Source of the DNA: a virus
Virus record (IMG/VR): IMGVR_UViG_3300037071_001769
Location: 1-20,699 of that record
Reading direction: 5' to 3' (one strand)
Length of the DNA stretch: 20,699 nucleotides
The notes under the pieces: generated by a model
Databases searched by the model: none
The model's input: the letters and a program-made list of their open reading frames with translations, nothing else
What the model was told of the DNA's origin: nothing
Translations under genes and position numbers: made by a program
Shown here: positions 1 to 6,221 of the stretch, piece after piece
Numbering within the stretch: position 1 is the first letter of the stretch
How the letters are laid out: each line of letters begins with the position of its first letter

Positions 1-191
1 GTAGACGGTTTCCAGTCCTCGTTGAGGAACCATTCCCCCTCAACGAGTTGCCAACGTGGGTCGTCAGCGTCGAATCCGTTGTTGACTTGATAGATCGCAG
101 CAGCTTCCTCTGCATCCTCAAGCGATGGGGCATCGATGATCCGCATCTGATGAGTTTCGCCACCATAGTGCAGGATGTGGGTGAAGATCAT
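1..191 (-). CDS. hypothetical protein, 3' part cut by window edge
   Basis: The reading frame opens with ATG at 191 and stays open to the window edge, giving 63 residues of an acidic, soluble protein that begins MIFTHILHYGGETHQMRI. Its start overlaps the TGA of the helicase gene in an ATGA arrangement. The upstream AAGGAGGCACTCGC, inside the end of the helicase gene, supplies a good ribosome binding site. It is therefore very likely the next gene of the leftward operon, translationally coupled to the helicase. I see no recognisable domain in the visible part, and the C-terminus is missing because the window ends, not because the gene is broken. Confidence 0.72.
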   Translation of the reverse strand, partial: MIFTHILHYGGETHQMRIIDAPSLEDAEEAAAIYQVNNGFDADDPRWQLVEGEWFLNEDWKPS

Positions 192-2043
192 GCGAGTGCC
201 TCCTTGAGTTCAGCCAGTGAGATCGAACGCAGCGCCTGCTGCGCATCAGCGTCCTTGGCGAGTAGCTTGCGGTGGATCAGCTCCTCGATCGTCTTACGAA
301 CAATCGGGATCTGCACGTTCACCGTTCCCTTCTGACCGATGCGGTGCGTGCGGTCTTCGGCTTGTCTGTTGATCGCTGGGGACCAGTCCCGACCGAGGAA
401 GATGACGTCGGATGCTGTCGTGAGATTGAACCCCTCGGCGATCTTCACTTGGCACAGGAAGATCTGATGCTGCTTGCCCTGGAACGCTTCAAGCATGTCG
501 TAGCGTTCGCCTGCCGGGATCGCGCCATTCATGAATGGTGCCTTGTAGACCTCGGCGAGGTATTGGAGCGGAGCGTTGAATCGCCCGAAGATCACCACTT
601 GGTGGCCGGTGCCGATGATCGTCTCGACCGTCTCACGGAGCCAGATGAGTTTGGGGTGCTTGGGGAAAACCAGTTCACCAGGACGTCCCTTGATCTTCTC
701 GGCGTGTTTGGCGATGAGCGGCGCCATCTTCTCCAGGTAGCCTTCAGGGATGCCGCCAAGGAAGCCTTGGGCGATCTGTTCAAGGCGCATGAAGGCTTGA
801 ACGAAGGAGTGCGCTTGGGGTTGAAAGAGGATGCCATCGACGGCTCCGTCTTCGGAGTTGTCGATCAGCTTCTCCAGCTCGATCGTCGCCCACTGCTTCA
901 TCTGGTCGTAGACCTTGCGGATGGGCCCATCGAACACGATCTGAGGGTAAGTGTGGATCTTTGGCGGCAGGTTCAGCACGTCTTCTTTCTTGCGCCTGAT
1001 CTGGTAGCAGTTGAGCACTTGGTTCAGCGTCTCTACGTTCTTCATGCCACGCACGACGTTGACCGGTCGCTTCATGTTGCCGAAGGACACTTGGCTCATC
1101 ACGGCATGCCTGTTCATGAAGTCGTGGTAGCTGACGTAGCAGCCAGGGGCCACGATCTCCAGCTGCGTCCACAGGTCCTCGATGGTGTTGCGAATCGGGG
1201 TGCCGGTGAGGAGAAGTCGGGCTGTTGCAGCCCGACTCAACTCCATCACCAGTTTGGTGCGTTCCGCCTTGCGCGATTTGACGTAGTGGGCTTCATCACA
1301 GATCAGCGCTTGTCCGTTGAGGTAGGTGCGCAGGGTTGCGATCTGAGTGGGGGGCAGCGCGATCAGCAAGTCGTAGTTGATGATGACGACACTGCTCTGG
1401 TCTTGGTCATGAAGGAAGGCGATGTCGGAGAAGATGTCCGCACGTTTCTTCGGTGTGCCATCGATCACGAAGCGAAGGCGCTTGTTGGCGTCGCCCAGTG
1501 TTGCGGTGACCTCATCGACCCAGTTCCACTTCACGGATGCTGGGCAGATGATGAGGATGCGGTTGAAGTCCTGCAGGGCCCACAGAGCGGTGGACGTCTT
1601 TCCAAGGCCCATGTCGTCCGCGAGGATGGCGCAGTGATCCATCAGCAGCAGCGCACGGATGGCTGCAAGCTGATGAGACATCGGCTGGCGCTCAGTGCTG
1701 TGATGGGTGTTTGCCGGCCTTGCGACATGAGCGGCGGTGACCGAGTCAACTAGCTCTCTTGCCTCCCTGTGTGCAGCCGTGTCCGACGTGTCCCAGGACA
1801 CCTTCAGCTCCTTGGTTTGGAAAAGCGGTAGCGCTGTGGAGGGGAGAAGCGGAGCGGTGTAGACCGAGCAGAGGGGGCCGTTGTGGATGCGTCCAGGCAG
1901 GTTGCTGCGTCGCCATCCAGGCCATGAGCTGATGATGCGATGCACGCGGTCTCCGCCTTGGGCGAGGCCACCATGGATGCTGAATCCAGGGTGATCGTCA
2001 GCAAGAGAGACGAGAATCGTGTCGGCTGAGGTTGGGGTGTGGG

Positions 2044-2047
<4 letters not shown>
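188..2047 (-). CDS. SNF2-type DEAH helicase/ATPase
   Basis: This 619-residue protein has the motifs of the SNF2 branch of superfamily 2 DNA translocases. Walker A is ADDMGLGKT at about residues 143-151, the Walker B/DEAH box is ICDEAH at about 249-254, motif III is LLLTGTP at about 278-284, and the C-terminal lobe ends with QAEDRTHRIGQ at about 562-572. Phage members are thought to remodel or unwind DNA during replication, recombination or transcription; the exact role here is not shown. I place the start at ATG 2047, because AAGGAG lies nine bases upstream and the codon overlaps the stop of the preceding gene as ATGA. The same frame stays open upstream through a repeat, giving a poly-Val/Gly stretch that I do not believe is translated. 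The N-terminal ~125 residues before the helicase core match nothing I recognise. Confidence 0.93.
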
Positions 2048-2282
<235 letters not shown>

Positions 2283-2286
<4 letters not shown>

Positions 2287-2519
2287 CTAGAAGCGCTCCT
2301 TGACCCCGACCCCGACCGCGACCACGACCGCGACCGCGACAGCGACCCCGCCCACGACAGCGACCACGACCACGACCACGACCGCGACTGCGACTGCGAC
2401 TGCGACCGCGACCACGACCGAGACCACGACCGCGACCACGACCTCGACCCCGACCGCGACCGCGACTGCGACCACGACCGCGACTGATCGAAGCCCGTGC
2501 GCATGAGGGCGGCGTTCAC
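2283..2519 (-). CDS. Ser-X dipeptide-repeat protein, copy 1 (78 aa)
   Basis: This paralogue of the next gene downstream starts with GTG at 2519, four bases from the stop of the upstream gene; an in-frame ATG at 2504 is an alternative. After the head MNAALMRTGFDQ, the chain alternates Ser with Arg, Trp, Gln, Gly or Leu and ends SRSASR. The head differs from copy 2 by conservative changes (N/T, L/I, M/L, T/V, Q/R), and one C-terminal Arg codon is AGA in one copy and CGA in the other. Both patterns fit selection on this frame. The GTG lacks a well-spaced ribosome binding site, so translation probably depends on coupling to the preceding gene. No similar family is known to me; function is unknown. 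Confidence 0.55.
2300..2485. repeat. degenerate hexanucleotide repeat array B
   Basis: This second array has the same CGACCN-like six-base unit but different variants: more GCGACT and CGACAG, and a CCCGCC interruption. It is separated from array A by the unique end of one gene and the unique head of the next. The two arrays with their unique flanks form a tandem duplication of roughly 235-240 bp. Array B has diverged from A by base changes rather than by being an exact copy. Confidence 0.88.
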
Positions 2520-2520
2520 C

Positions 2521-2826
2521 TTACTTCACGGAGCGGGGCAGCGGTCCAAACCAGAGCACCGCATCGACCACGGAGCCGCGGCCGATGATGACCAAGCCAT
2601 CACGTGGCTCGACCTCACTGAGGTTCTCTGCGGTGGTGGCTTTGTGGTAGCGCCCTAGATCAGCGATCCATGCAGCATCTTCGAGGACAAGCTCGTGCTC
2701 GCCGACGAAGACCAAACGGCCCGTCCAGGCCATCGTTACCGTTCTGATGAGGTAGGCCTGACCGATGGTCCAGGCCCTGAGAATCGCCTTGGAGGCGACA
2801 GCTTTCGTCTTCTTCTTTGTTGCCAT
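2521..2826 (-). CDS. small conserved phage protein (101 aa), function unknown
   Basis: The protein starts MATKKKTKAV with a short Lys-rich head. A compact, beta-rich body follows, with the segments MAWTGRLVFVGEHELVLEDA, AAWIADLGRYHKA and DGLVIIGRGSVVDAVLWFG. From memory this pattern recurs in small phage proteins of unknown function, but I cannot assign a family name. I chose ATG 2826 because the longer frame upstream runs through a hairpin-containing spacer and has an unlikely composition. Just upstream is ACACACACC, which resembles part of the leader seen before two other genes of this operon, but without its GAGGA. The gene is followed two bases later by the first Ser-X gene. Confidence 0.78.
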   Translation of the reverse strand: MATKKKTKAVASKAILRAWTIGQAYLIRTVTMAWTGRLVFVGEHELVLEDAAWIADLGRYHKATTAENLSEVEPRDGLVIIGRGSVVDAVLWFGPLPRSVK

Positions 2827-2850
2827 TGGTGTGTGTTGCAGGAGTGAAAC

Positions 2851-2881
2851 GGGTGGCCACGCCTCAGTTACATGGCCACCC
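2851..2881. promoter_or_regulatory. 9-bp inverted repeat in intergenic spacer
   Basis: GGGTGGCCA at 2851-2859 pairs perfectly with TGGCCACCC at 2873-2881 around a 13-base loop. It lies in the 98-bp gap between two leftward genes, one of the few real gaps in this operon. No T-run follows on the transcribed strand, so it is more likely an RNA-processing, stability or operator element than a classical terminator. Confidence 0.45.
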
Positions 2882-2924
2882 TGAGCCCTGCCATGACTCC
2901 ATGCAGCCACAGCAGGGTAGAAAG

Positions 2925-3155
2925 TTACTCGTTGGGGCGAGCGTTTGGTAGTGGGTCGTTGTGCGTAGTGAACTTGAGCTGCAGCAGCAACGCCGACAGC
3001 GCCTTGGCATCCTCGCGGTTCACGGTCAGCGTCCATCGATGGCCTTCGCCGTCATGGGCGACGATGCGAAGGATGTGTGCGTGCTGGATGGTGTAGCCAC
3101 GATCGATCGTCACTTGGTGCTTCGCGTGCAGTCCGTGATGGTATTGGAGGATCAT
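2925..3155 (-). CDS. hypothetical protein (76 aa)
   Basis: This is a short soluble protein beginning MILQYHHGLHAKHQVTI and rich in His and Thr, probably mostly beta strand in its first half with a helix near the end (REDAKALSALLLQL). The ATG at 3155 overlaps the TGA of the preceding gene as ATGA, like most junctions in this operon, so I prefer it to the in-frame ATG at 3164. Neither start has a strong ribosome binding site, which suggests coupled translation. No family is recognised. Confidence 0.65.
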   Translation of the reverse strand: MILQYHHGLHAKHQVTIDRGYTIQHAHILRIVAHDGEGHRWTLTVNREDAKALSALLLQLKFTTHNDPLPNARPNE

Positions 3156-3601
3156 ACGTCGCATCCCGTGTTGTCAGTGAGCGGCTCGTCCCACCCCTCA
3201 TCCATGCGCTCGCGCATCGCCTTCTGATACTCGGCGCGGCACTTCCAACACAGCCGATAGGCTGGCGGAAGCAGGTCGCCGTTTTCGTCGGTGACTTCTG
3301 CTTCGTCCACCTTGGCGTTGCAGCTGTCGCAGTGATGAGCAATCATGTGCTTGACTCGTTGCTTGGCCCTGGCCCCTTGTAGTTCGCCACTTACCTTGGT
3401 GATGGTGGCGATGGCGGTGTAGAAGCAATTTGGTCGGGTATCCTCGTTATAGACGACGCGCAGGAACTCAACGCATCCCCCCATCGCCGCCAGTAGCTCG
3501 TCGCGCTGCACTTCAAGCTCGGCGATACGCTTGGTCATCGCCTCAGCTTGGCTACCGTCCACGCCGAAAAAACCTTCAAGGCACTCATCGCGTTCACTCA
3601 T
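3152..3601 (-). CDS. coiled-coil and zinc-ribbon protein (149 aa)
   Basis: The N-terminal third contains a probable coiled coil (about residues 18-40, heptad-like EAMTKRIAELEVQRDELLAA). The C-terminal half carries two CxxC pairs, HHCDSCNAK and RLCWKCRAEY, about 30 residues apart; together these look like a four-cysteine zinc ribbon. Such proteins often bind nucleic acid or act as adaptors, but no specific role can be assigned. ATG 3601 overlaps the TGA of the P-loop gene, and GAGGA is immediately upstream. Confidence 0.75.
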   Translation of the reverse strand: MSERDECLEGFFGVDGSQAEAMTKRIAELEVQRDELLAAMGGCVEFLRVVYNEDTRPNCFYTAIATITKVSGELQGARAKQRVKHMIAHHCDSCNAKVDEAEVTDENGDLLPPAYRLCWKCRAEYQKAMRERMDEGWDEPLTDNTGCDV

Positions 3602-4050
3602 TCCTCAGCCCTCCACCTCAGCGTCACCACCTCGTAGTCATCGTGCATGTCCACTGACTCGAACTGCTCAGTGCGCTGCACGACTTCGAGCCATTCCTCG
3701 TAGATGGTGCGGCAGCCCTTCTCCATTGCCTTTTGGCCCTTGCTGAGTGGGATATGGGCCTTCTTCAGGTAGATCACGGCATCAGGCCGCAGGCCCTTGC
3801 GTAGGCAACGGCCGACCTGGACGCCTTCGATGACCCAAGCTTGGTAGTTCGCCAGCTTCTCTAGCGCGATCGCTGGCACGTCTTCCCACTTGGCCTCGAT
3901 GTCATCAGTGCAGAACAGCGGCCGACGCAAGCCATCACCATGCAGTGCTCGGTGGTCGATCACCAGCGTGGACTTGCCCGTCTTCGGCCCGCCAGCAATG
4001 GCGACCTTGCGGTGCTGACTGAGAAGGGTGGCGAAGTGGAGGGGGGTCAT
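3598..4050 (-). CDS. P-loop NTPase / kinase-like protein (150 aa)
   Basis: A clear Walker A motif, GGPKTGKST, lies at residues 20-28 after a hydrophobic strand (KVAIA). The segment YQAWVIEGVQVG further on is a plausible Walker B-like strand, although a classical hhhhDE is not obvious. The size and layout fit the adenylate-kinase-like or ATP-binding fold used by small phage nucleotide kinases and ATPases; the substrate is unknown. I chose ATG 4050 rather than the upstream in-frame start because it overlaps the previous TGA as ATGA and has GAGGAAGAGG upstream. The C-terminal end VDMHDDYEVVTLRW closely resembles the end of the 39-aa protein at 5502-5621. Confidence 0.75.
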   Translation of the reverse strand: MTPLHFATLLSQHRKVAIAGGPKTGKSTLVIDHRALHGDGLRRPLFCTDDIEAKWEDVPAIALEKLANYQAWVIEGVQVGRCLRKGLRPDAVIYLKKAHIPLSKGQKAMEKGCRTIYEEWLEVVQRTEQFESVDMHDDYEVVTLRWRAEE

Positions 4051-4328
4051 GCGGCCTCTTCCTCTTCGCGCCATGAGTCAGCCAGCTCAAGCCAGTTGAC
4101 CTCGGAGAGGGCAGCGCCAAGTAGGTCCGACCAGAGCGTGGCACCTAGATCAGGGACCATGCCATCGACCCAGGTCTTGATCCGCTCCGCCAGCTCGTAG
4201 TTCACTAGATCGTCATACTGCGCGACCAACTCACGACGCATGTTGTAGAGGCCTTGATCGTTGTCGATCCACAGCCCTACACACCATGTCTCGTAATTCC
4301 ACCAGCCGTTGTATTCCTTGTGAATCAT
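4047..4328 (-). CDS. NYETW-motif small phage protein (93 aa)
   Basis: The N-terminus YNGWWNYETWCVGLWIDNDQG carries the GWxNYETWxVxLWxxND signature of a small protein family common in phages and plasmids (DUF7249-like, from memory). Its function is unknown. The rest is mostly helical and acidic, ending WREEEEAA. ATG 4328 is chosen because it begins the family signature and is preceded by ACACACACCGAGGAACCC, which is nearly identical to the leader of the gene starting at 4827. Confidence 0.82.
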   Translation of the reverse strand: MIHKEYNGWWNYETWCVGLWIDNDQGLYNMRRELVAQYDDLVNYELAERIKTWVDGMVPDLGATLWSDLLGAALSEVNWLELADSWREEEEAA

Positions 4329-4348
4329 GGGTTCCTCGGTGTGTGTGT
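4329..4348 (-). promoter_or_regulatory. start-associated sequence with ribosome binding site, copy 1
   Basis: Read on the minus strand this is ACACACACACCGAGGAACCC, directly before ATG 4328. It matches the sequence before the GTG at 4827 over 20 bases with one mismatch. GAGGA is the ribosome binding site; the CA-rich part before it has no coding explanation. Confidence 0.6.
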
Positions 4349-4609
4349 TTAGCTGATCGGATGGCAATTGAAACAATGAGCATCCGCGCTCAATCGACCC
4401 AAGCGCTGGCCGCAATTTACGCACGCGTCATCGGCTGGCGGTGGATCTAGCACGACGGTTCCATCGCATTCTGCGCAGTGGTAACCGGGGGAATACCAAG
4501 TCCTCGGCGGGCAGTGGCACCAGTGTTCTAGCGGACAGGCGCCAAGACCCTTCAGCGGCGCTAGTTCGTATAGCGCCAAATCCAGAACGCGATGGCCGGA
4601 GTCTGTCAC
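4349..4609 (-). CDS. cysteine-rich zinc-ribbon-like protein (86 aa)
   Basis: The second half contains repeated Cys pairs (YHCAEC, ACVNCG, HCFNCH) and an additional CxxxxxCxC earlier, so at least one zinc-binding site is likely. The GTG start at 4609 overlaps the stop of the preceding gene as GTGA, with a G-rich GGGGGAA just upstream. It is a small soluble protein with no specific family recognised. DNA/RNA or protein binding is possible but unproven. Confidence 0.7.
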   Translation of the reverse strand: MTDSGHRVLDLALYELAPLKGLGACPLEHWCHCPPRTWYSPGYHCAECDGTVVLDPPPADDACVNCGQRLGRLSADAHCFNCHPIS

Positions 4610-4827
4610 GGGCTTCCCCCATCGCTAGCCTTCCTCGGCATGCTTCCACATATGAAGCGCATGTGGCGCAGCTCATGCATGAGTTGCAGTCTGGTGCGCT
4701 TCTGTGCGCGAAGTGAGCGCAGAGCGGCAGCGCAGAGCGCACGGCCCTTGGCGGTTTCATCCCAGACGCCAACCTGAATCAGGTGGTTCAGCGCTTGGTG
4801 GTAGACGCGCGGATAGATCGTTGTCAC
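4606..4827 (-). CDS. hypothetical protein (73 aa)
   Basis: The GTG start at 4827 is preceded by ACACACACACCGAGGAAACC, which supplies GAGGA four bases before the start and marks this frame as real. The protein is helical and basic. It contains MHELRHMRF, which formally fits HExxH, but there is no other metalloprotease feature and the chain is very short, so I do not call it a peptidase. It overlaps the next gene as GTGA. Confidence 0.68.
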   Translation of the reverse strand: MTTIYPRVYHQALNHLIQVGVWDETAKGRALCAAALRSLRAQKRTRLQLMHELRHMRFICGSMPRKASDGGSP

Positions 4828-4847
4828 GGTTTCCTCGGTGTGTGTGT
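4828..4847 (-). promoter_or_regulatory. start-associated sequence with ribosome binding site, copy 2
   Basis: Read on the minus strand this is ACACACACACCGAGGAAACC, directly before GTG 4827. It is the partner of the copy before 4328. Both precede genes that follow a short gap rather than an overlapping stop, which suggests the leader replaces translational coupling. Confidence 0.6.
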
Positions 4848-4878
4848 AGTGTCGCCGATGCGCTCGGCGGGGCGGACC

Positions 4879-5211
4879 TTAGCCCTGCCCGAGTGGACCG
4901 AGGGCGTCGATAATGGCGATGTCATGCGCTTCGTCGTCGGTGATGCCACGAACGTCGGTGATGCCACGGAGAAGCGGTTCAAGCCCTTCGCAGAATCCGA
5001 GTGTCCACGTCACGTATCCGTCATGCGTCCCTTGGTAGACTATGTTCGGGTGCATCTCGGAATAGGCGCCACGGTTAACCTGCACCGTGGCGTAGTCCTG
5101 ATCGGTGGTTTCATCTGGTTCGAACACCAGCACGGTGTAGCCGTGCCGCGCAAGTGTCCGTGCGTTCACGAGGCTGGCCCCGCGCCGAATCGCGTGCTGA
5201 AGGTAGTTCAT
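4879..5211 (-). CDS. hypothetical protein (110 aa)
   Basis: This soluble, acidic protein begins MNYLQHAIRRGASLVNARTL. A basic helical head is followed by beta-rich segments such as GYTVLVFEPDE and GTHDGYVTWTLGF. The duplicated tetrapeptide pattern RGITDVRGITDD near the C-terminus comes from a short internal DNA duplication. AGAGGCAAGG before ATG 5211 is a suitable ribosome binding site. No family is recognised. It is followed by 51 bases that lead into the CA-rich leader of the next gene. Confidence 0.72.
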   Translation of the reverse strand: MNYLQHAIRRGASLVNARTLARHGYTVLVFEPDETTDQDYATVQVNRGAYSEMHPNIVYQGTHDGYVTWTLGFCEGLEPLLRGITDVRGITDDEAHDIAIIDALGPLGQG

Positions 5212-5227
5212 GAAACCTTGCCTCTAG

Positions 5228-5509
5228 TCATCCTCGACCCCTTGCCTTGGCGATGGCGGCGCGGGCCGGGTCGAGGTGGCGCTCAGGCACGTAACCGGAA
5301 TCGACGATGCCTTCCAGTATCGCCAGCAGGTCGGGCGCGGCGGCGATAAGGTGGGCGTTGGCTTTGAACTCTGCCAACTCGCGATGCCTTTTTGCGTTGA
5401 TGCCGTTCTCGTTGTAGACCCGGCAGACGGCTCCGTCTTCAGCCATGATATCCCAATAGGGAGAGCCGCAGAATCTCCACGGCCCCGGTGTGTGTTTCGT
5501 GTCACTCAT
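5228..5509 (-). CDS. HTPGPW-family phage protein (93 aa)
   Basis: The head KHTPGPWRF and the later segment NAHLIAAAPDLLAILEGI are hallmarks of a small protein very common in phages and prophages, usually written HTPGPW...AxLIAAAPxLLEAL. Its function is not established. Length and motif spacing are normal for the family. ATG 5509 has GAGGTGG upstream and overlaps the end of the preceding 39-codon gene by eight bases. Confidence 0.88.
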   Translation of the reverse strand: MSDTKHTPGPWRFCGSPYWDIMAEDGAVCRVYNENGINAKRHRELAEFKANAHLIAAAPDLLAILEGIVDSGYVPERHLDPARAAIAKARGRG

Positions 5510-5621
5510 CGTTCCACCTCATCGTGAACACTTCGTAGTCGGCTTCCATGTCGACCATGGCGATCTGATCCTTGGCCGTGGCTGAATCGACCCATTGCAC
5601 TGCGGGGAGCAACGATGTCAC
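5502..5621 (-). CDS. micro-protein (39 aa) sharing a C-terminal tail with the P-loop protein
   Basis: The GTG at 5621 overlaps the TGA of the 30-aa membrane peptide as GTGA, and GAGG sits in the end of that gene. The product ends MVDMEADYEVFTMRWNDE, strikingly like the end of the P-loop protein (SVDMHDDYEVVTLRWRAEE). It could be a stand-alone copy of that tail or the remnant of a duplicated gene. An in-frame ATG at 5660 would give a 52-residue version that overlaps the upstream gene more deeply; I prefer the coupled start. Confidence 0.5.
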   Translation of the reverse strand: MTSLLPAVQWVDSATAKDQIAMVDMEADYEVFTMRWNDE

Positions 5622-5710
5622 TCCTCGTAGTGATGTCTGAGCCGTTTGGATCGATGCCATGCCGCAAGGGCGAGGAGCTCGATGAGGAGGATGGCGAGCA
5701 AAGTCGTCAT
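5618..5710 (-). CDS. single-pass membrane micro-protein (30 aa)
   Basis: The product MTTLLAILLIELLALAAW is a hydrophobic segment of about 15 residues interrupted by one Glu, followed by a basic tail HRSKRLRHHYEE. This fits a small single-pass inner-membrane peptide with a cytoplasmic C-terminus by the positive-inside rule. ATG 5710 overlaps the previous TGA as ATGA, and its own TGA overlaps the next GTG. The chain of overlaps on both sides is the main reason to believe it. Function is unknown. Confidence 0.5.
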   Translation of the reverse strand: MTTLLAILLIELLALAAWHRSKRLRHHYEE

Positions 5711-5790
5711 GACTTCGGTGATCGGCCCACCCTACTGATGATGAGCCGGCGCAATCGCCATACGTAGTAACGCACTATCAGACGTCGCAT
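5707..5790 (-). CDS. basic leader micro-protein (27 aa), first gene of the leftward operon
   Basis: This is the first start codon after the leftward promoter that has a ribosome binding site (GGGAG, five bases before ATG 5790). The product begins MRRLIVRYYVWRLRRLIIS and is strongly basic, with alternating hydrophobic and Arg residues, so it is probably an amphipathic helix. The stop overlaps the next ATG as ATGA. One TATCAGA site (5776-5782) lies inside its first codons. It could be a leader peptide or a host-acting peptide; this is inference. Confidence 0.45.
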   Translation of the reverse strand: MRRLIVRYYVWRLRRLIISRVGRSPKS

Positions 5791-5823
5791 CTGAGCTCCC
5801 AGGGCGTTCTGCCCGCTATCAGA
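5776..5823. promoter_or_regulatory. two TATCAGA sites downstream of the leftward promoter
   Basis: TATCAGA occurs at 5776-5782 and 5817-5823, in the transcribed leader of the leftward operon. The same word, and its reverse complement with an added A, recurs on the other side of the promoter. The position just after a promoter fits a repressor or activator site. Confidence 0.4.
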
Positions 5824-5850
5824 ATGACATCGCGTTCTGCAAACTGCATG

Positions 5851-5879
5851 AGTATACCCGCTGTTGGGATGGTTGTCAA
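5851..5879 (-). promoter_or_regulatory. strong sigma70-like leftward promoter
   Basis: On the minus strand, a perfect -35 TTGACA (5879-5874) is separated by exactly 17 bases from a -10 TATACT (5856-5851). Transcription would start near 5844, about 55 bases before the first micro-gene, and would serve the whole leftward operon. It is the best promoter match I found in the window. Confidence 0.85.
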
Positions 5880-5882
5880 GTC

Positions 5883-5923
5883 GCTACCCCGATGTAGTCT
5901 CAAATCGATTTGGGGTAGCTTTT
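5883..5923. promoter_or_regulatory. 8-bp inverted repeat followed by TTTT (possible terminator or operator)
   Basis: GCTACCCC at 5883-5890 pairs perfectly with GGGGTAGC at 5912-5919 and is followed by TTTT on the plus strand. The 21-base loop contains the palindrome CAAATCGATTTG (5901-5912). The loop is long for an intrinsic terminator and no rightward gene lies immediately upstream, so an operator role next to the promoter is equally possible. Confidence 0.35.
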
Positions 5924-5970
5924 GATAACTTTTGGTGATCAGTCTGATAACTTGAACAATCATTATCAGA
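5921..5970. promoter_or_regulatory. TTTGATAA / TCTGATAA...TTATCAGA operator-like cluster
   Basis: TTTGATAACTT (5921-5931) and TCTGATAACTT (5943-5953) are direct repeats. TCTGATAA at 5943-5950 forms an 8-bp perfect inverted repeat with TTATCAGA at 5963-5970. The stretch is clearly AT-richer than its surroundings and lies just upstream of the leftward promoter's -35, as an activator or repressor site would. Confidence 0.5.
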
Positions 5971-6004
5971 ACCTGCGGATCGTAAGTCCCGATAGTATCG
6001 AGAG

Positions 6005-6169
6005 TTACGGCTTGTCGGAGACCATCGCGTCGAAGGCGATTCTCCAGGCATCGCAGAGCGCGGAGTAGCGTTCGTAGGCGATCTGAGAGGCCGCGAGGGC
6101 CTTCTCCCATTCCTTGAATGCCGCCTTGCCAGCCGCGTCCAGGGCGTCGAGCACGTTCTTGTTCGTCAT
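6005..6169 (-). CDS. small helical protein (54 aa)
   Basis: The product begins MTNKNVLDALDAAGKAAFKE and is almost entirely helix-forming, with a Leu/Ala-rich pattern compatible with a coiled coil or helical bundle. It has no recognised family. I chose ATG 6169 because a TATACT box ends five bases upstream, which would start transcription on or next to the ATG. The longer in-frame version reads through the palindromic sites and has an unlikely composition. The gene lies upstream of the main leftward promoter and seems to be transcribed separately, so it could be a regulator; that is a guess. Confidence 0.6.
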   Translation of the reverse strand: MTNKNVLDALDAAGKAAFKEWEKALAASQIAYERYSALCDAWRIAFDAMVSDKP

Positions 6170-6174
6170 GCGGA

Positions 6175-6180
6175 AGTATA
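6175..6180 (-). promoter_or_regulatory. candidate -10 box for a leaderless transcript
   Basis: TATACT on the minus strand lies five bases before ATG 6169, in the context GGGTATACT. The same nine bases form the -10 region of the leftward promoter at 5851-5859. No good -35 is visible at the expected spacing, and no ribosome binding site precedes the ATG, which agrees with leaderless initiation. Confidence 0.4.
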
Positions 6181-6221
6181 CCCCGGGCCCGGCGGAGAGG
6201 TCGGGCTGTGGCGCTGTAGCC

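Noticed and set aside
272-1753. Long plus-strand open frame of 493 codons
   Set aside because: It is antisense to the well-supported helicase and has no motif; long antisense frames are expected in GC-rich coding DNA.
4606-4827. HExxH metalloprotease motif (HELRH)
   Set aside because: The protein is only 73 residues, with no third ligand or protease-like context; five residues can match by chance.
5778-6110. 110-codon minus-strand frame over the control region
   Set aside because: It covers the promoter and operator-like sites and overlaps the better-supported 54-aa gene.
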